DNA from: an uncultured Clostridia bacterium
GTDB taxonomy: Bacteria > Bacillota > Clostridia > TANB77 > CAG-508
Assembly (NCBI GenBank): GCA_947627185.1
Contig: CANQVF010000004.1
Span: 1 to 64,000 of the forward strand
DNA length: 64,000 nt
Reading direction: 5' to 3'
Shown here: positions 8,417 through 15,898 of the stretch, piece after piece
Position numbering within the stretch: position 1 is the first letter of the stretch
Layout of the letters: every line of letters starts with the position of its first letter
Notes under the pieces: generated by a model
The model's input: the letters and a program-made list of their open reading frames with translations, nothing else
What the model was told of the DNA's origin: nothing
Databases searched by the model: none
Program-made: the position numbers and the translations under genes

Positions 8417-9343
8417 TTAATTTTTAATTTCATGTTCTAATACCTTTTTACAAAAATCAAATTTCTCACATTGGTTACAGTTTTCAGATTCAAAGTTGAT
8501 ATCAATGTTTTCGACGTCTTTTAAAACTTTTTTGATATTACATAGCAAAAACGCGACATTCATATGATTGATGGATTTTTTTTCTTCTTGGACATTTTCT
8601 AAGCAAGATTTTAAAGAACTAATTGCTACGTTATATTCTTTTTCGGTTGGTTGTGCTGTTACCAAAAATTCTAGTACAAATAGAAGATTATTTTTTATTA
8701 GGATTGTTATTATAAATTCAAAAAATAAAATCCCTAATAAATAGTATACACCAGGTAATAATCTAGCAAGCGATAATCCTAAGATAATTACAGGATTTTT
8801 TAATGCTAAAAGAGAGCTACAATTATAAGAATACTCGGAATATTTTGAAATTTCTTCTAAAGTAGGAATTCGGTTTAAATCATAATATGCGTTTATAACA
8901 GAGTGTTCTGCTCCGTGAAAACGACATAATGAAAGTATTTCTTCATCTTTAAAAACTTTTCCTACATATAGTACTATTACTTCTGGAGCAGTACTTATTG
9001 CCCAAAAAAGAAAAGCAACAGACATAAGAATTTCGCTCAGCCGAATGCAAGAGAATAATGCAAAAATAAGGCTGCTTGTTAGTCCTAAGAAAGAAAGCAC
9101 CGTTGAAAAGACTCGTATGTATTTAGTTTTATGATTGATTTTTTCGAATTGTTTAAAAGAAATGTCATTAATATCAACTTTTTTGCAAGTTACATTACCG
9201 TTTTCATCAATAGTTGACCGTTCGCCGAAACTATTTTGAATTGAAAAACCATCGATTGTGTGGGATGCATGTAGTGTTATATCTTTTACACCAGCATATC
9301 CACTAAACCGAATATTACCATGTTGTTTTGAAATTTTTTTCAT
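8417..9343 (-). CDS. DUF1385-like membrane protein with atypical codon use
   Basis: This 308-residue protein is read from an ATG at 9343 with a GGAGG site (TTGGAGGTGCTTTA). The FHGAEH motif followed by INAYYDL is the hallmark of DUF1385 membrane proteins. About four hydrophobic helices lie before and after it (near 83-135 and 195-240). The N-terminal region is far from the usual GGQAVIEGVM form, and the tail adds a cysteine-rich CNQCEKFDFC. Its arginine codons are mostly CGN (CGG at residues 12, 42 and 101; also CGA and CGT), whereas the rest of the window uses AGA almost throughout. That suggests transfer from another genome. Skipping the C of the first CGG leads quickly to a stop, so full-length product requires CGG to be read as an amino acid here. 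Biochemical role unknown. Confidence 0.8.
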   Translation of the reverse strand: MKKISKQHGNIRFSGYAGVKDITLHASHTIDGFSIQNSFGERSTIDENGNVTCKKVDINDISFKQFEKINHKTKYIRVFSTVLSFLGLTSSLIFALFSCIRLSEILMSVAFLFWAISTAPEVIVLYVGKVFKDEEILSLCRFHGAEHSVINAYYDLNRIPTLEEISKYSEYSYNCSSLLALKNPVIILGLSLARLLPGVYYLLGILFFEFIITILIKNNLLFVLEFLVTAQPTEKEYNVAISSLKSCLENVQEEKKSINHMNVAFLLCNIKKVLKDVENIDINFESENCNQCEKFDFCKKVLEHEIKN

Positions 9344-9374
9344 TAAAGCACCTCCAATTAATATTATGTAAATA

Positions 9375-9403
9375 ATTATAGCACTTTTTTTAATATATAT
9401 CAA
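9375..9403 (-). promoter_or_regulatory. Sigma-A promoter of the DUF1385-like gene
   Basis: On the minus strand TTGATA (9403-9398) and TATAAT (9380-9375) are separated by exactly 17 bases, about 30 bases upstream of the start codon. Confidence 0.8.
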
Positions 9404-9521
9404 ATAAAAAAGAAAATGTTATGTGAATAAGTTATTTAAAATATTTTGATTTTTTATAACAAAAAATGATAAATTATATTTACAAAAAATGACATATAAT
9501 ATAATATAAGAATGATTAATA

Positions 9522-9550
9522 TTGAAAATAAATTTTAAAAATGTTATAAT
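9522..9550 (+). promoter_or_regulatory. Sigma-A promoter of the pilin array
   Basis: TTGAAA at 9522-9527 and TATAAT at 9545-9550 are 17 bases apart. The first pilin-like start codon follows 35 bases later. The site is divergent from the promoter at 9375-9403. Confidence 0.85.
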
Positions 9551-9585
9551 AAAAGTGGAAATATGTGTAATTGGAGGCTATAACT

Positions 9586-9951
9586 ATGAAAAAGAAGATA
9601 ATAAGTTTAATTTTGATTTCAATACTATTAATTTTCTCATTCCAAATTTATTCAACTGGTTTTGATTATAGTAGTCAAGTTGATAAAATGATGAAGGGAG
9701 ATGGAAATGAAAAAGTATTAAATCCAGTTAATAACATATCAGGAACAGCTATAACAGTTGCACAAATTATAGCAGTAGGTGTAGCAATTATTATGTTGCT
9801 TGTACTTGCAATGAAATACATGATATCAGCTCCAGAAGATAGAGCTACAATAAAAAAACATGCGGTTGTCTATGTAGTAGGTGCTATTATAATGTTTTCA
9901 ACTACAGGAATATTAGGAATAATAAAACAATTAGCAAAATCATTTAGCTAA
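9586..9951 (+). CDS. TrbC/VirB2-like pilin subunit 1
   Basis: This 121-residue protein starts at the ATG at 9586, eight bases after TTGGAGG, rather than at an upstream TTG. The layout is a signal peptide (about 1-23, KKKIISLILISILLIF), a short extracytoplasmic part, and two hydrophobic helices (about 56-78 and 94-116). These flank a short charged loop, APEDRATIKKHA, next to an AMKYMIS motif. This is the shape of VirB2/TrbC major pilins and of the pilin-like conjugal proteins of Gram-positive and mycoplasma elements. It is the first of five tandem paralogues sharing the MKYMIS and IKKHAVxYVxG motifs. In such systems the processed subunit builds the extracellular channel or pilus. Why several variants are kept is unknown. 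Confidence 0.75.
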   Translation: MKKKIISLILISILLIFSFQIYSTGFDYSSQVDKMMKGDGNEKVLNPVNNISGTAITVAQIIAVGVAIIMLLVLAMKYMISAPEDRATIKKHAVVYVVGAIIMFSTTGILGIIKQLAKSFS

Positions 9952-9976
9952 TTTAATTATATTACAGGAGGGTTAA

Positions 9977-10369
9977 ATGAAAAAAATGACTAAAAACATA
10001 ATATTAATTTTATTATTAATATTATTAATTAATTCTTTTCTAATAAATAATATATTCGCAGAAGGCGATTATATTGATATAATGGATAGTATTGTTAAAA
10101 GAGAATATTCAGATAAAACTTCTGCTAGTGAGAAGGTAAATAATTTATTAACCACAATTATTGTAGCTGTAAAAATTATAGCAGTAACGATAGCAATCAT
10201 TATGTTACTTGTACTTGCAATGAAATATATGATTTCATCACCAGGAGAAAAAGCAGATATAAAAAAACATGCGATTGTTTATGTAGTTGGTGCATTAATA
10301 TTATTTGCAACTGCTGGAATTCTATCTTTAATACAAAAATTTTCAAGTGCTATTACTTCAAAAGATTAA
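9977..10369 (+). CDS. TrbC/VirB2-like pilin subunit 2
   Basis: This 130-residue paralogue of the preceding gene has an ACAGGAGGG ribosome site. It has a signal peptide (to about residue 29, cut near FAEG), a longer polar segment of about 30 residues (MDSIVKREYSDKTSASEKVN), and two membrane helices joined by the loop SPGEKADIKKHA. The AMKYMIS and VYVVGALILF motifs are nearly identical to those in pilin 1, so these copies come from recent duplication or are held alike by assembly constraints. The 25-base gap to pilin 1 indicates one transcript. It is likely an alternative pilin or a minor subunit of the type IV secretion channel encoded downstream. Confidence 0.75.
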   Translation: MKKMTKNIILILLLILLINSFLINNIFAEGDYIDIMDSIVKREYSDKTSASEKVNNLLTTIIVAVKIIAVTIAIIMLLVLAMKYMISSPGEKADIKKHAIVYVVGALILFATAGILSLIQKFSSAITSKD

Positions 10370-10408
10370 TATATGTTTTAATAAATAATTATAAAGAATG
10401 GAGGAAGT

Positions 10409-10798
10409 ATGAAAACTCTAAAATTAATAATTATAAAAATTATAATAGTGTTAAGTGTTTTAATTATGATTACAAGTATGTTTTCAACTGTTTTTGGTGA
10501 TGATAATTTTGCAACAGATCCGTTTGAGGAAAACTCAGAAAGTAATAAATTACAAGATTTAGCAGAAAATTCAGGAAAAACAACAGTTGCAGTTTTAAGA
10601 GTAGCATCAGTTACAATATCTATTATTGTTTTACTAGTAATAGCAATGAAATATATGATATCAGCTCCAGGAGATAGAGCAGATATAAAAAAACATGCAG
10701 TAGCATATGTAATAGGAACATTTATACTTTTTTCAGCAGCACAAATAATAGCATTATTAATAGATATAGCTGATAAAACTTTCTCAACAGATGAATAA
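10409..10798 (+). CDS. TrbC/VirB2-like pilin subunit 3
   Basis: This 129-residue member of the array starts with ATG after GGAGGAAGT. It has a signal peptide up to about residue 30 (VFGDD), an acidic segment rich in Asp, Glu and Asn (DPFEENSESNKLQDLAENSG), then two hydrophobic helices around the loop APGDRADIKKHA. AMKYMISAPGDRAD is shared closely with pilins 1 and 2, while the mature N-terminus is unique. Variation is concentrated in the segment expected to face outside. The gene lies 39 bases after pilin 2. The role as a secretion-channel subunit is inferred from architecture and position. Confidence 0.75.
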   Translation: MKTLKLIIIKIIIVLSVLIMITSMFSTVFGDDNFATDPFEENSESNKLQDLAENSGKTTVAVLRVASVTISIIVLLVIAMKYMISAPGDRADIKKHAVAYVIGTFILFSAAQIIALLIDIADKTFSTDE

Positions 10799-10823
10799 AA
10801 TTTAATACAAGGGTGTGATTACA

Positions 10824-11213
10824 ATGAAAATAGTAAAAATTATAACTTCAATACTAATATTTGTACTTTTATTATCTAATTTATATTCTTATGCGACAGA
10901 TGATGGTGAGTCAGTCATAAAACAAATATATAATGGAAGTATTCAGTCAGAAGCTACTAATTCTAAAGATATGGTTGTAAAAATAATATCTTCAATATTG
11001 AATATTGTAAGAATAGTAGGATCAACTGTAGCGGTTACTATGCTATTAACTGTAGCATGTAAATATATTATTGCTTCTGCTGGAGATAAAGCTGATGTAA
11101 AAAAATATGCTATTAATTACATTATAGGAGCATTAATTCTTTTTGGAGCTTCAGGAATTATAACTTTAGCAAAAAACTTTATTGATGCAAGTTTTTCAGA
11201 AGCAGGAACTTAA
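10824..11213 (+). CDS. TrbC/VirB2-like pilin subunit 4
   Basis: This 129-residue protein most probably starts at the ATG at 10824, after AAGGGTGTG. A GTG nine bases earlier in the same frame is possible. The signal peptide runs to about residue 25 (YSYATD). The mature part begins with DGESVIKQIYNGSIQSE, followed by two helices around SAGDKADVKKYA. Here the first helix ends CKYIIAS instead of MKYMISA, so it is more diverged than copies 1-3. It is the fourth gene of the same transcript. The general architecture supports a pilin-like subunit; no processing or cyclisation signal can be proved from sequence. Confidence 0.72.
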   Translation: MKIVKIITSILIFVLLLSNLYSYATDDGESVIKQIYNGSIQSEATNSKDMVVKIISSILNIVRIVGSTVAVTMLLTVACKYIIASAGDKADVKKYAINYIIGALILFGASGIITLAKNFIDASFSEAGT

Positions 11214-11233
11214 TTGGAAAGGAGAAATAAATT

Positions 11234-11620
11234 ATGAAAAAATATATAATTGTATTAATTATGTTTCTTCTAATTAGTATTTCTTTTAGTATATATACAT
11301 ATGCAAGCTCTTCTATTACTGATACAGGAGCAATAATAAGCGCAATGTCAGATGCAAAACCTAGCAATATGGCAAGAGGTGATGGATCGAATATTCCAAA
11401 AATAATAAATACTATAATAGGTTTATTACAAGTTGCTGGAACAGGTATTTCTATAATAGTAGTAACAATTTTAGGTATAAAATATTTAATGGCTAGTCCA
11501 TCTGAAAAAGCAGATACAAAAAAATCAATTTTTCCTATAATTATAGGTTGTGTTCTTTTATTTGGAGCAGTAAATTTAATGAGTGCTCTATATGATTTTG
11601 CTACAAACTCATTTGAATAA
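11234..11620 (+). CDS. TrbC/VirB2-like pilin subunit 5
   Basis: This 128-residue protein starts with ATG after AAAGGAG. The signal peptide ends near residue 25 (YTYASS). A Ser/Asp/Asn-rich external segment is followed by two helices around SPSEKADTKKSI. The first helix ends GIKYLMAS, closer to the sixth pilin-like protein further on (GIKYLTEG) than to copies 1-3. It closes the array: a strong terminator follows within 60 bases, so the five pilins form their own transcript. This fits abundant structural subunits being made separately from the channel machinery. Confidence 0.72.
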   Translation: MKKYIIVLIMFLLISISFSIYTYASSSITDTGAIISAMSDAKPSNMARGDGSNIPKIINTIIGLLQVAGTGISIIVVTILGIKYLMASPSEKADTKKSIFPIIIGCVLLFGAVNLMSALYDFATNSFE

Positions 11621-11644
11621 AATAGAATATTAAAAATAATTATT

Positions 11645-11680
11645 AAAGAAGTTGATTTTAAAATATCAACTTCTTTTTTT
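11645..11680 (+). terminator. Terminator after the pilin array
   Basis: AAAGAAGTTGAT and ATCAACTTCTTTTTTT form a stem closed by a short A/T loop and followed by a T run. It separates the pilin transcript from the channel operon. Confidence 0.88.
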
Positions 11681-11740
11681 AAGAAAAAAATTATAATTTG
11701 TTACAATTGTATTAAAAATATCAAATATTACATAAAATTG

Positions 11741-11769
11741 TTGAAAAAAAAATGTTCATTTATTATAAT
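11741..11769 (+). promoter_or_regulatory. Sigma-A promoter of the secretion-channel operon
   Basis: TTGAAA (11741-11746) and TATAAT (11764-11769) are 17 bases apart, upstream of the start at 11815. Together with the preceding terminator it defines a second transcription unit. Confidence 0.82.
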
Positions 11770-11814
11770 TAATATAATAGTATAAATATGCCAAAAAATA
11801 AGGAGGCGATACGT

Positions 11815-12222
11815 ATGTTAGAAAAAAATAAGATGAAATTTAAATTAATTTTGTCAATATTAATAGTATTTATTATTATACTATTACCATCTCATAAAGT
11901 TATTGCAGCAGGCGAAGGAGATGACTTATTAACTAAAATACAAAGTGATATGGATAACTTTTCTTCTCAAGCTAATAATGAAACAATTGATACATCAGAA
12001 ATAACAGGAAATTTTACAGGTCTTGCACAAATTTTAACAATGATTGGAGCAGGAATTATGGTAGCTGTAACAACATATATGGGTATAAAATATTTAACAG
12101 AAGGACCAGAAGCACAAGCCAAATTAAAAACTCAACTAATAGGAGTAGTAGTATCAGGAATTGTTATTTTTGGAGCATATTTTATATGGAAAATAGTAGT
12201 ACAAATAGCATCAACATTTTAA
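11815..12222 (+). CDS. Sixth VirB2-like pilin protein, first gene of the channel operon
   Basis: This protein has 135 residues from the ATG at 11815, which follows AAGGAGGCGATACGT; an in-frame ATG at 11788 lacks a site. It has a signal peptide (to about 33, IAAGEG) and an external segment rich in Ser, Asn and Thr. Two helices surround a loop, EGPEAQAKLKTQ, that differs from the KADIKK loops of the array. It is therefore a distant paralogue. Its position directly before PrgI and VirB4 is the classical place of the principal VirB2/TrbC subunit in Gram-positive type IV systems. It may be the core pilin, with the five array proteins as variants or alternatives. Confidence 0.75.
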   Translation: MLEKNKMKFKLILSILIVFIIILLPSHKVIAAGEGDDLLTKIQSDMDNFSSQANNETIDTSEITGNFTGLAQILTMIGAGIMVAVTTYMGIKYLTEGPEAQAKLKTQLIGVVVSGIVIFGAYFIWKIVVQIASTF

Positions 12223-12252
12223 AAAAATAATTTAAAAAAGGGAGGAACTTTT

Positions 12253-12588
12253 ATGGCAACATATCAAATACCTCGTAATTATAGAGGTGAGTCAAGAATA
12301 TTATATATTTTTACAGTAAAATCACTTATAACAACAGCTGTTGGAGCAATGATAGGTTCATTATTTTTACTAATGTTTAGAGCATTCGGTATGACACTAG
12401 TAGGAGTATGCATTATGGCCTTTTTTGGATTATTAGGATATGTTATTGGTGCAGTAAAAATACCTACAATAGTTGCTTTTCCAATTACAAAAAGAATTGG
12501 TGGAGAGCCTGTTGGAGAGATTATATTAAGATATATGAAATTTAAGAAAAATAGAAAAATGTATACATATACAAAGGAGGAAAAATAG
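12253..12588 (+). CDS. prgI: PrgI-family (VirB3-like) membrane protein
   Basis: This 111-residue protein starts MATYQIPRNYRGESRI, then has two membrane helices (about 25-45 and 50-70), an internal IPTIVAFPITKRIGGE segment and a basic tail. The TYQIPRN start and two close helices are characteristic of PrgI, the Gram-positive counterpart of VirB3, which docks with the VirB4 ATPase at the inner face of the channel. The stop is directly followed by the start of the split VirB4 N-terminal gene. The GGGAGGAA ribosome site is good. This is one of the firmest type IV secretion markers in the locus. Confidence 0.88.
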   Translation: MATYQIPRNYRGESRILYIFTVKSLITTAVGAMIGSLFLLMFRAFGMTLVGVCIMAFFGLLGYVIGAVKIPTIVAFPITKRIGGEPVGEIILRYMKFKKNRKMYTYTKEEK

Positions 12589-13842
12589 ATGGGGAGTGAA
12601 ATGATACCTCTACTTCAAGTAGGAATTTATGTAATTGTAGGTATAATGCTTTTATTAGTATTATTATACATATATTTAATGAAACCAAGAACGCAAAAAT
12701 TAGAAAAAAATGAAGATGAAAGCCTTACTGATAATACTGATGAAAACAAGAAAAAAGCAAATCAAGATTATGGAAAATTTACAGGAAATTTAACAAGAGA
12801 GTCCATATTTGAATTTATGGAATTTGATGAAATAGTTGATAACATGATTGTAAGAAAAAAAGGTGAACAATATATTATGATCTTACAATGTAATGGTGTT
12901 AACTATGACTTAATGTCTGAACAAGAGAAAATAGCAATAGAAGAAGGTTTTGTTCAATTTTTAAATACATTAAGATTTCCAATTCAACTTTATATTCAAA
13001 GTAGAACATTAAATTTAAGAGATATTATTGATGAATATAAATCAAGAATAGATAATCTAACACTTGAAATAGATAAGATAGATGCTAAAATAGCTCAAGC
13101 CAAAACAATGGGTAATAAAGCATTAAGAGAAAAATTAGAATTTGAAAAAAGAAGAAAAATTAATATTTTAGAATATGGAGTTAGTATTACAGATTATGTT
13201 GAAAAATTAAGTTCAAACAAAAATGTTTTACAACAAAGAACATATGTAGTTGTTTCTTATTATTCAGCAGAAATAGGTGGAGGACTTGAAAAATATTCTA
13301 AAGAAGAAATATATAATATGTGTTTTGCCGAACTTTATACTAGATGTCAAAATATAGCAAGTGCTTTAGGAAATTCTCAAATAACTTGTTCAATATTAGA
13401 TTCAGAGCAATTAGCTGAACTTCTATATATAGCATATAATAGAGATGAAGCAGAGTTATTACAATTATCAAAAGCTCTTGATGCACAATATGATTCATTA
13501 TATAGTACAGGAAAAGATGTACTTCAAAAGAAACAAGAAAAATTAGATCAAGAAATTAATATAGCAGCTATTGATATGGCAACAGATAGTATATTAAAAG
13601 CAGATAGAAAAAAACAAATTGAAGAATTAGAACTAGCTATATCTAAAGAAGAAAAAATAAGACAAAGAGCAAATGAATTATTAGATACATATGAACATCA
13701 ATTAGATCCAAGAGTTTATAAACTAGCTAAAGAAGAAATAAAAAATGATGGAAAAAAGGAAAAAACTCCTAAAGATTCAGGTGAAACTACAGAAAATGTA
13801 GTGAGAAAGAAAATAGTAAAAAGAAGAAAAACTGAGAACTAA
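12589..13842 (+). CDS. VirB4 N-terminal-domain-like protein (split VirB4, part 1)
   Basis: This 417-residue protein begins immediately after the prgI stop. It has one membrane helix (about 7-30), a charged linker, then a region (about 70-140) with FEFMEFDEIVDNMIVRKK and FPIQLYIQSR. These resemble the N-terminal TraC/VirB4 domain that precedes the ATPase in one-piece VirB4 proteins. A long coiled coil follows (about 145-200), then further helices and a basic end (VRKKIVKRRKTEN). It has no Walker motif, and the ATPase is supplied by the next gene 17 bases on. Inference: VirB4 is split into a membrane-anchored adaptor and a soluble ATPase that reassemble at the channel base. An alternative is a dedicated scaffold protein found only in this family of systems. 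Confidence 0.68.
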   Translation: MGSEMIPLLQVGIYVIVGIMLLLVLLYIYLMKPRTQKLEKNEDESLTDNTDENKKKANQDYGKFTGNLTRESIFEFMEFDEIVDNMIVRKKGEQYIMILQCNGVNYDLMSEQEKIAIEEGFVQFLNTLRFPIQLYIQSRTLNLRDIIDEYKSRIDNLTLEIDKIDAKIAQAKTMGNKALREKLEFEKRRKINILEYGVSITDYVEKLSSNKNVLQQRTYVVVSYYSAEIGGGLEKYSKEEIYNMCFAELYTRCQNIASALGNSQITCSILDSEQLAELLYIAYNRDEAELLQLSKALDAQYDSLYSTGKDVLQKKQEKLDQEINIAAIDMATDSILKADRKKQIEELELAISKEEKIRQRANELLDTYEHQLDPRVYKLAKEEIKNDGKKEKTPKDSGETTENVVRKKIVKRRKTEN

Positions 13843-13859
13843 AGAAAAGGAGGATAAAA

Positions 13860-15854
13860 ATGTTTAAAAGTAAAAAAGAAAATTCTTCTACAAATGAGAT
13901 TGAGAATATAAAAAAAGAAGAAGTTAGTGTATTTAAGAAAAATGAAAAAAATATAAAAAGTTTAATTGCTCCTGGTGGAATAGATGCAAGTTATACAAAT
14001 CATATTGAAATTTCATCAGCTAGAACAAGATATGCTAGAAGTATGATTGTAGCAAATTTGCCTAGAATGTGTACATTCCCAGAGTTTTTAAGAGGCATGT
14101 ATACATTTGGAGATATAAATGTATCTGTTTTTATAAATCCTGTTAGTGAAGCATCTTCTCAAACAGATTTAAATAGAACAATAAACGAATTAGAGTCTGA
14201 AAGAATAGTTGCTTTAGATAGAGGTGATATAAACAGAGAAAGAGTTATAGCACAAAAAAGAATGGAAGCAGAGGAACTTCGTGACTCAATAGCAGCTGGT
14301 TTTAATAAATTATTTGATTCATCAATTATAGCAACAATATTTGCATATAGTATGGATGAACTTGAAAAATATACAGAATTACTTTCAAATGAAATGTCTA
14401 AAAATCTTATTGATATAAAACCAGCTTGGGCAATGCAAGATGAAGCTTTTAGAAGCAATATGCCTTATGCTGATAATAAAATAACAAAATCACATACTTT
14501 TGATAGAAGAGCTATGTCAACAGTATTTCCATTTTTTACATCAGAAGTAGGACACGAAAATGGTATTCCATTAGGATTTAACAAACAAACAGGATTACCA
14601 ATTTTATATGATAATTTTAGTTCTAAATTAACAAATTATAATATGGTTATATTTGGTAAATCTGGTGCTGGTAAATCTGTTACAATAAAAACAATAACTG
14701 CAAGATCAGCAGTTTTAATGGGAATTGAAAGTTTAGCATTAGATGCTGAAGGTGAATATGGAGTAGTTGCTGAAGCATTAGGTGGAGTTAATGTTACTTT
14801 AAGTCCTAATTCAAAAACAGTTATAAATTTATTTGATATAGAACCAGAAACTATAAGAGATGAAATAACAGGTAAAGAAAGAACAGTTTTAAGTGTAGAA
14901 AACAAGGTTGAAGATGTTACAAATGGTTTACTTACAATGGCTAGAGGTAGTACAAGAAGTCAAGAAGTAAACGAGCTTACAAAACAAATTATTTCTGAAG
15001 CTGTAGCAGAAGAATATGCTGCTCTTGGTATAACAAATAATATTGAAAGTTTATATACAAGAGATGAATCAAACGGAAAAATTAATATTTCAGATAATTA
15101 TTTAGGTAGAACAAAAAAAGAAATGCCAACAATAGGTTCTTGGTTTAAAAGAATTCAAAGAAAAGCAGAAGAAAATGAAAACCCAGATTATCGTTTCCAT
15201 TATAGTTATTTAGTAAAAGTTATGAAACAATATGTTAGAGAATATCAAGGACAAATGGCTTATTTTGATGGACAATCAACATTTGAACTATTAGATGGTG
15301 TTCCTTTCATTAATATAGATATTTCTCAATTAGAGGAAAGATTTGCAAGACCTCTTGCACAACAAATAATGCTTTCATGGGTTTGGGAAAAATATGTTAA
15401 GAAAAATAGTGAAGATAAAACAAAAGCAGCTAAGAAAAGAGTTTTAGTTGATGAGGCTTGGATGTTACTTCCATATCCAGAGGCTGTTGATTTCTTAAAT
15501 ACAATGGCTAGACGTGCTAGAAAAAGAAATGTTTCATTAGCCGTTATTTCACAGAAATTCCAAGATTTCTATGAAAAACAAGAAGTTCAAGCAGTTTTAA
15601 CATCTTCTGAAACAAAGTTGTTTTTAGCACAAGATAAATCAGAAATACAATATTTAAAAGAAGTATTTAAGTTAAGTGAAGGTGAAGCAGGATTTTTAAT
15701 TACATGTAATAGAGGTGAAGGATTACTTAAAGTAGGTAGTGATTCTGCAATTTTATCAATACAACCAACTAAGAAAGAGTTTGAATTTGTTGAAACAAAC
15801 TTAAATAAACAAGTAGCTTTAGAAAGAGCAAAACAAGAAGCACAACGAAATTAA
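13860..15854 (+). CDS. VirB4-type conjugation/secretion ATPase
   Basis: This 664-residue cytoplasmic ATPase has Walker A GKSGAGKS at 266-273 and Walker B VLVDEAW with D531-E532. A MARRARKRNVSLAVISQ segment about 20 residues later is typical of VirB4/TraE proteins. VirB4 hydrolyses ATP to drive pilus assembly and substrate passage. The N-terminal 250 residues contain ARTRYARSM and PEFLRGMYTFGDINVS, which belong to the family's front domain. It lies in the order PrgI, VirB4-N, VirB4, VirB6. The start has an AAAAGGAGGA site. No in-frame CGG occurs in the gene. VirB4 is the universal marker of type IV systems, so the locus identity is secure. Confidence 0.93.
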   Translation: MFKSKKENSSTNEIENIKKEEVSVFKKNEKNIKSLIAPGGIDASYTNHIEISSARTRYARSMIVANLPRMCTFPEFLRGMYTFGDINVSVFINPVSEASSQTDLNRTINELESERIVALDRGDINRERVIAQKRMEAEELRDSIAAGFNKLFDSSIIATIFAYSMDELEKYTELLSNEMSKNLIDIKPAWAMQDEAFRSNMPYADNKITKSHTFDRRAMSTVFPFFTSEVGHENGIPLGFNKQTGLPILYDNFSSKLTNYNMVIFGKSGAGKSVTIKTITARSAVLMGIESLALDAEGEYGVVAEALGGVNVTLSPNSKTVINLFDIEPETIRDEITGKERTVLSVENKVEDVTNGLLTMARGSTRSQEVNELTKQIISEAVAEEYAALGITNNIESLYTRDESNGKINISDNYLGRTKKEMPTIGSWFKRIQRKAEENENPDYRFHYSYLVKVMKQYVREYQGQMAYFDGQSTFELLDGVPFINIDISQLEERFARPLAQQIMLSWVWEKYVKKNSEDKTKAAKKRVLVDEAWMLLPYPEAVDFLNTMARRARKRNVSLAVISQKFQDFYEKQEVQAVLTSSETKLFLAQDKSEIQYLKEVFKLSEGEAGFLITCNRGEGLLKVGSDSAILSIQPTKKEFEFVETNLNKQVALERAKQEAQRN

Positions 15855-15898
15855 AAATATAAAAAATCAATTTGAAAGTTAGAAAAAGAGGAAAATAT

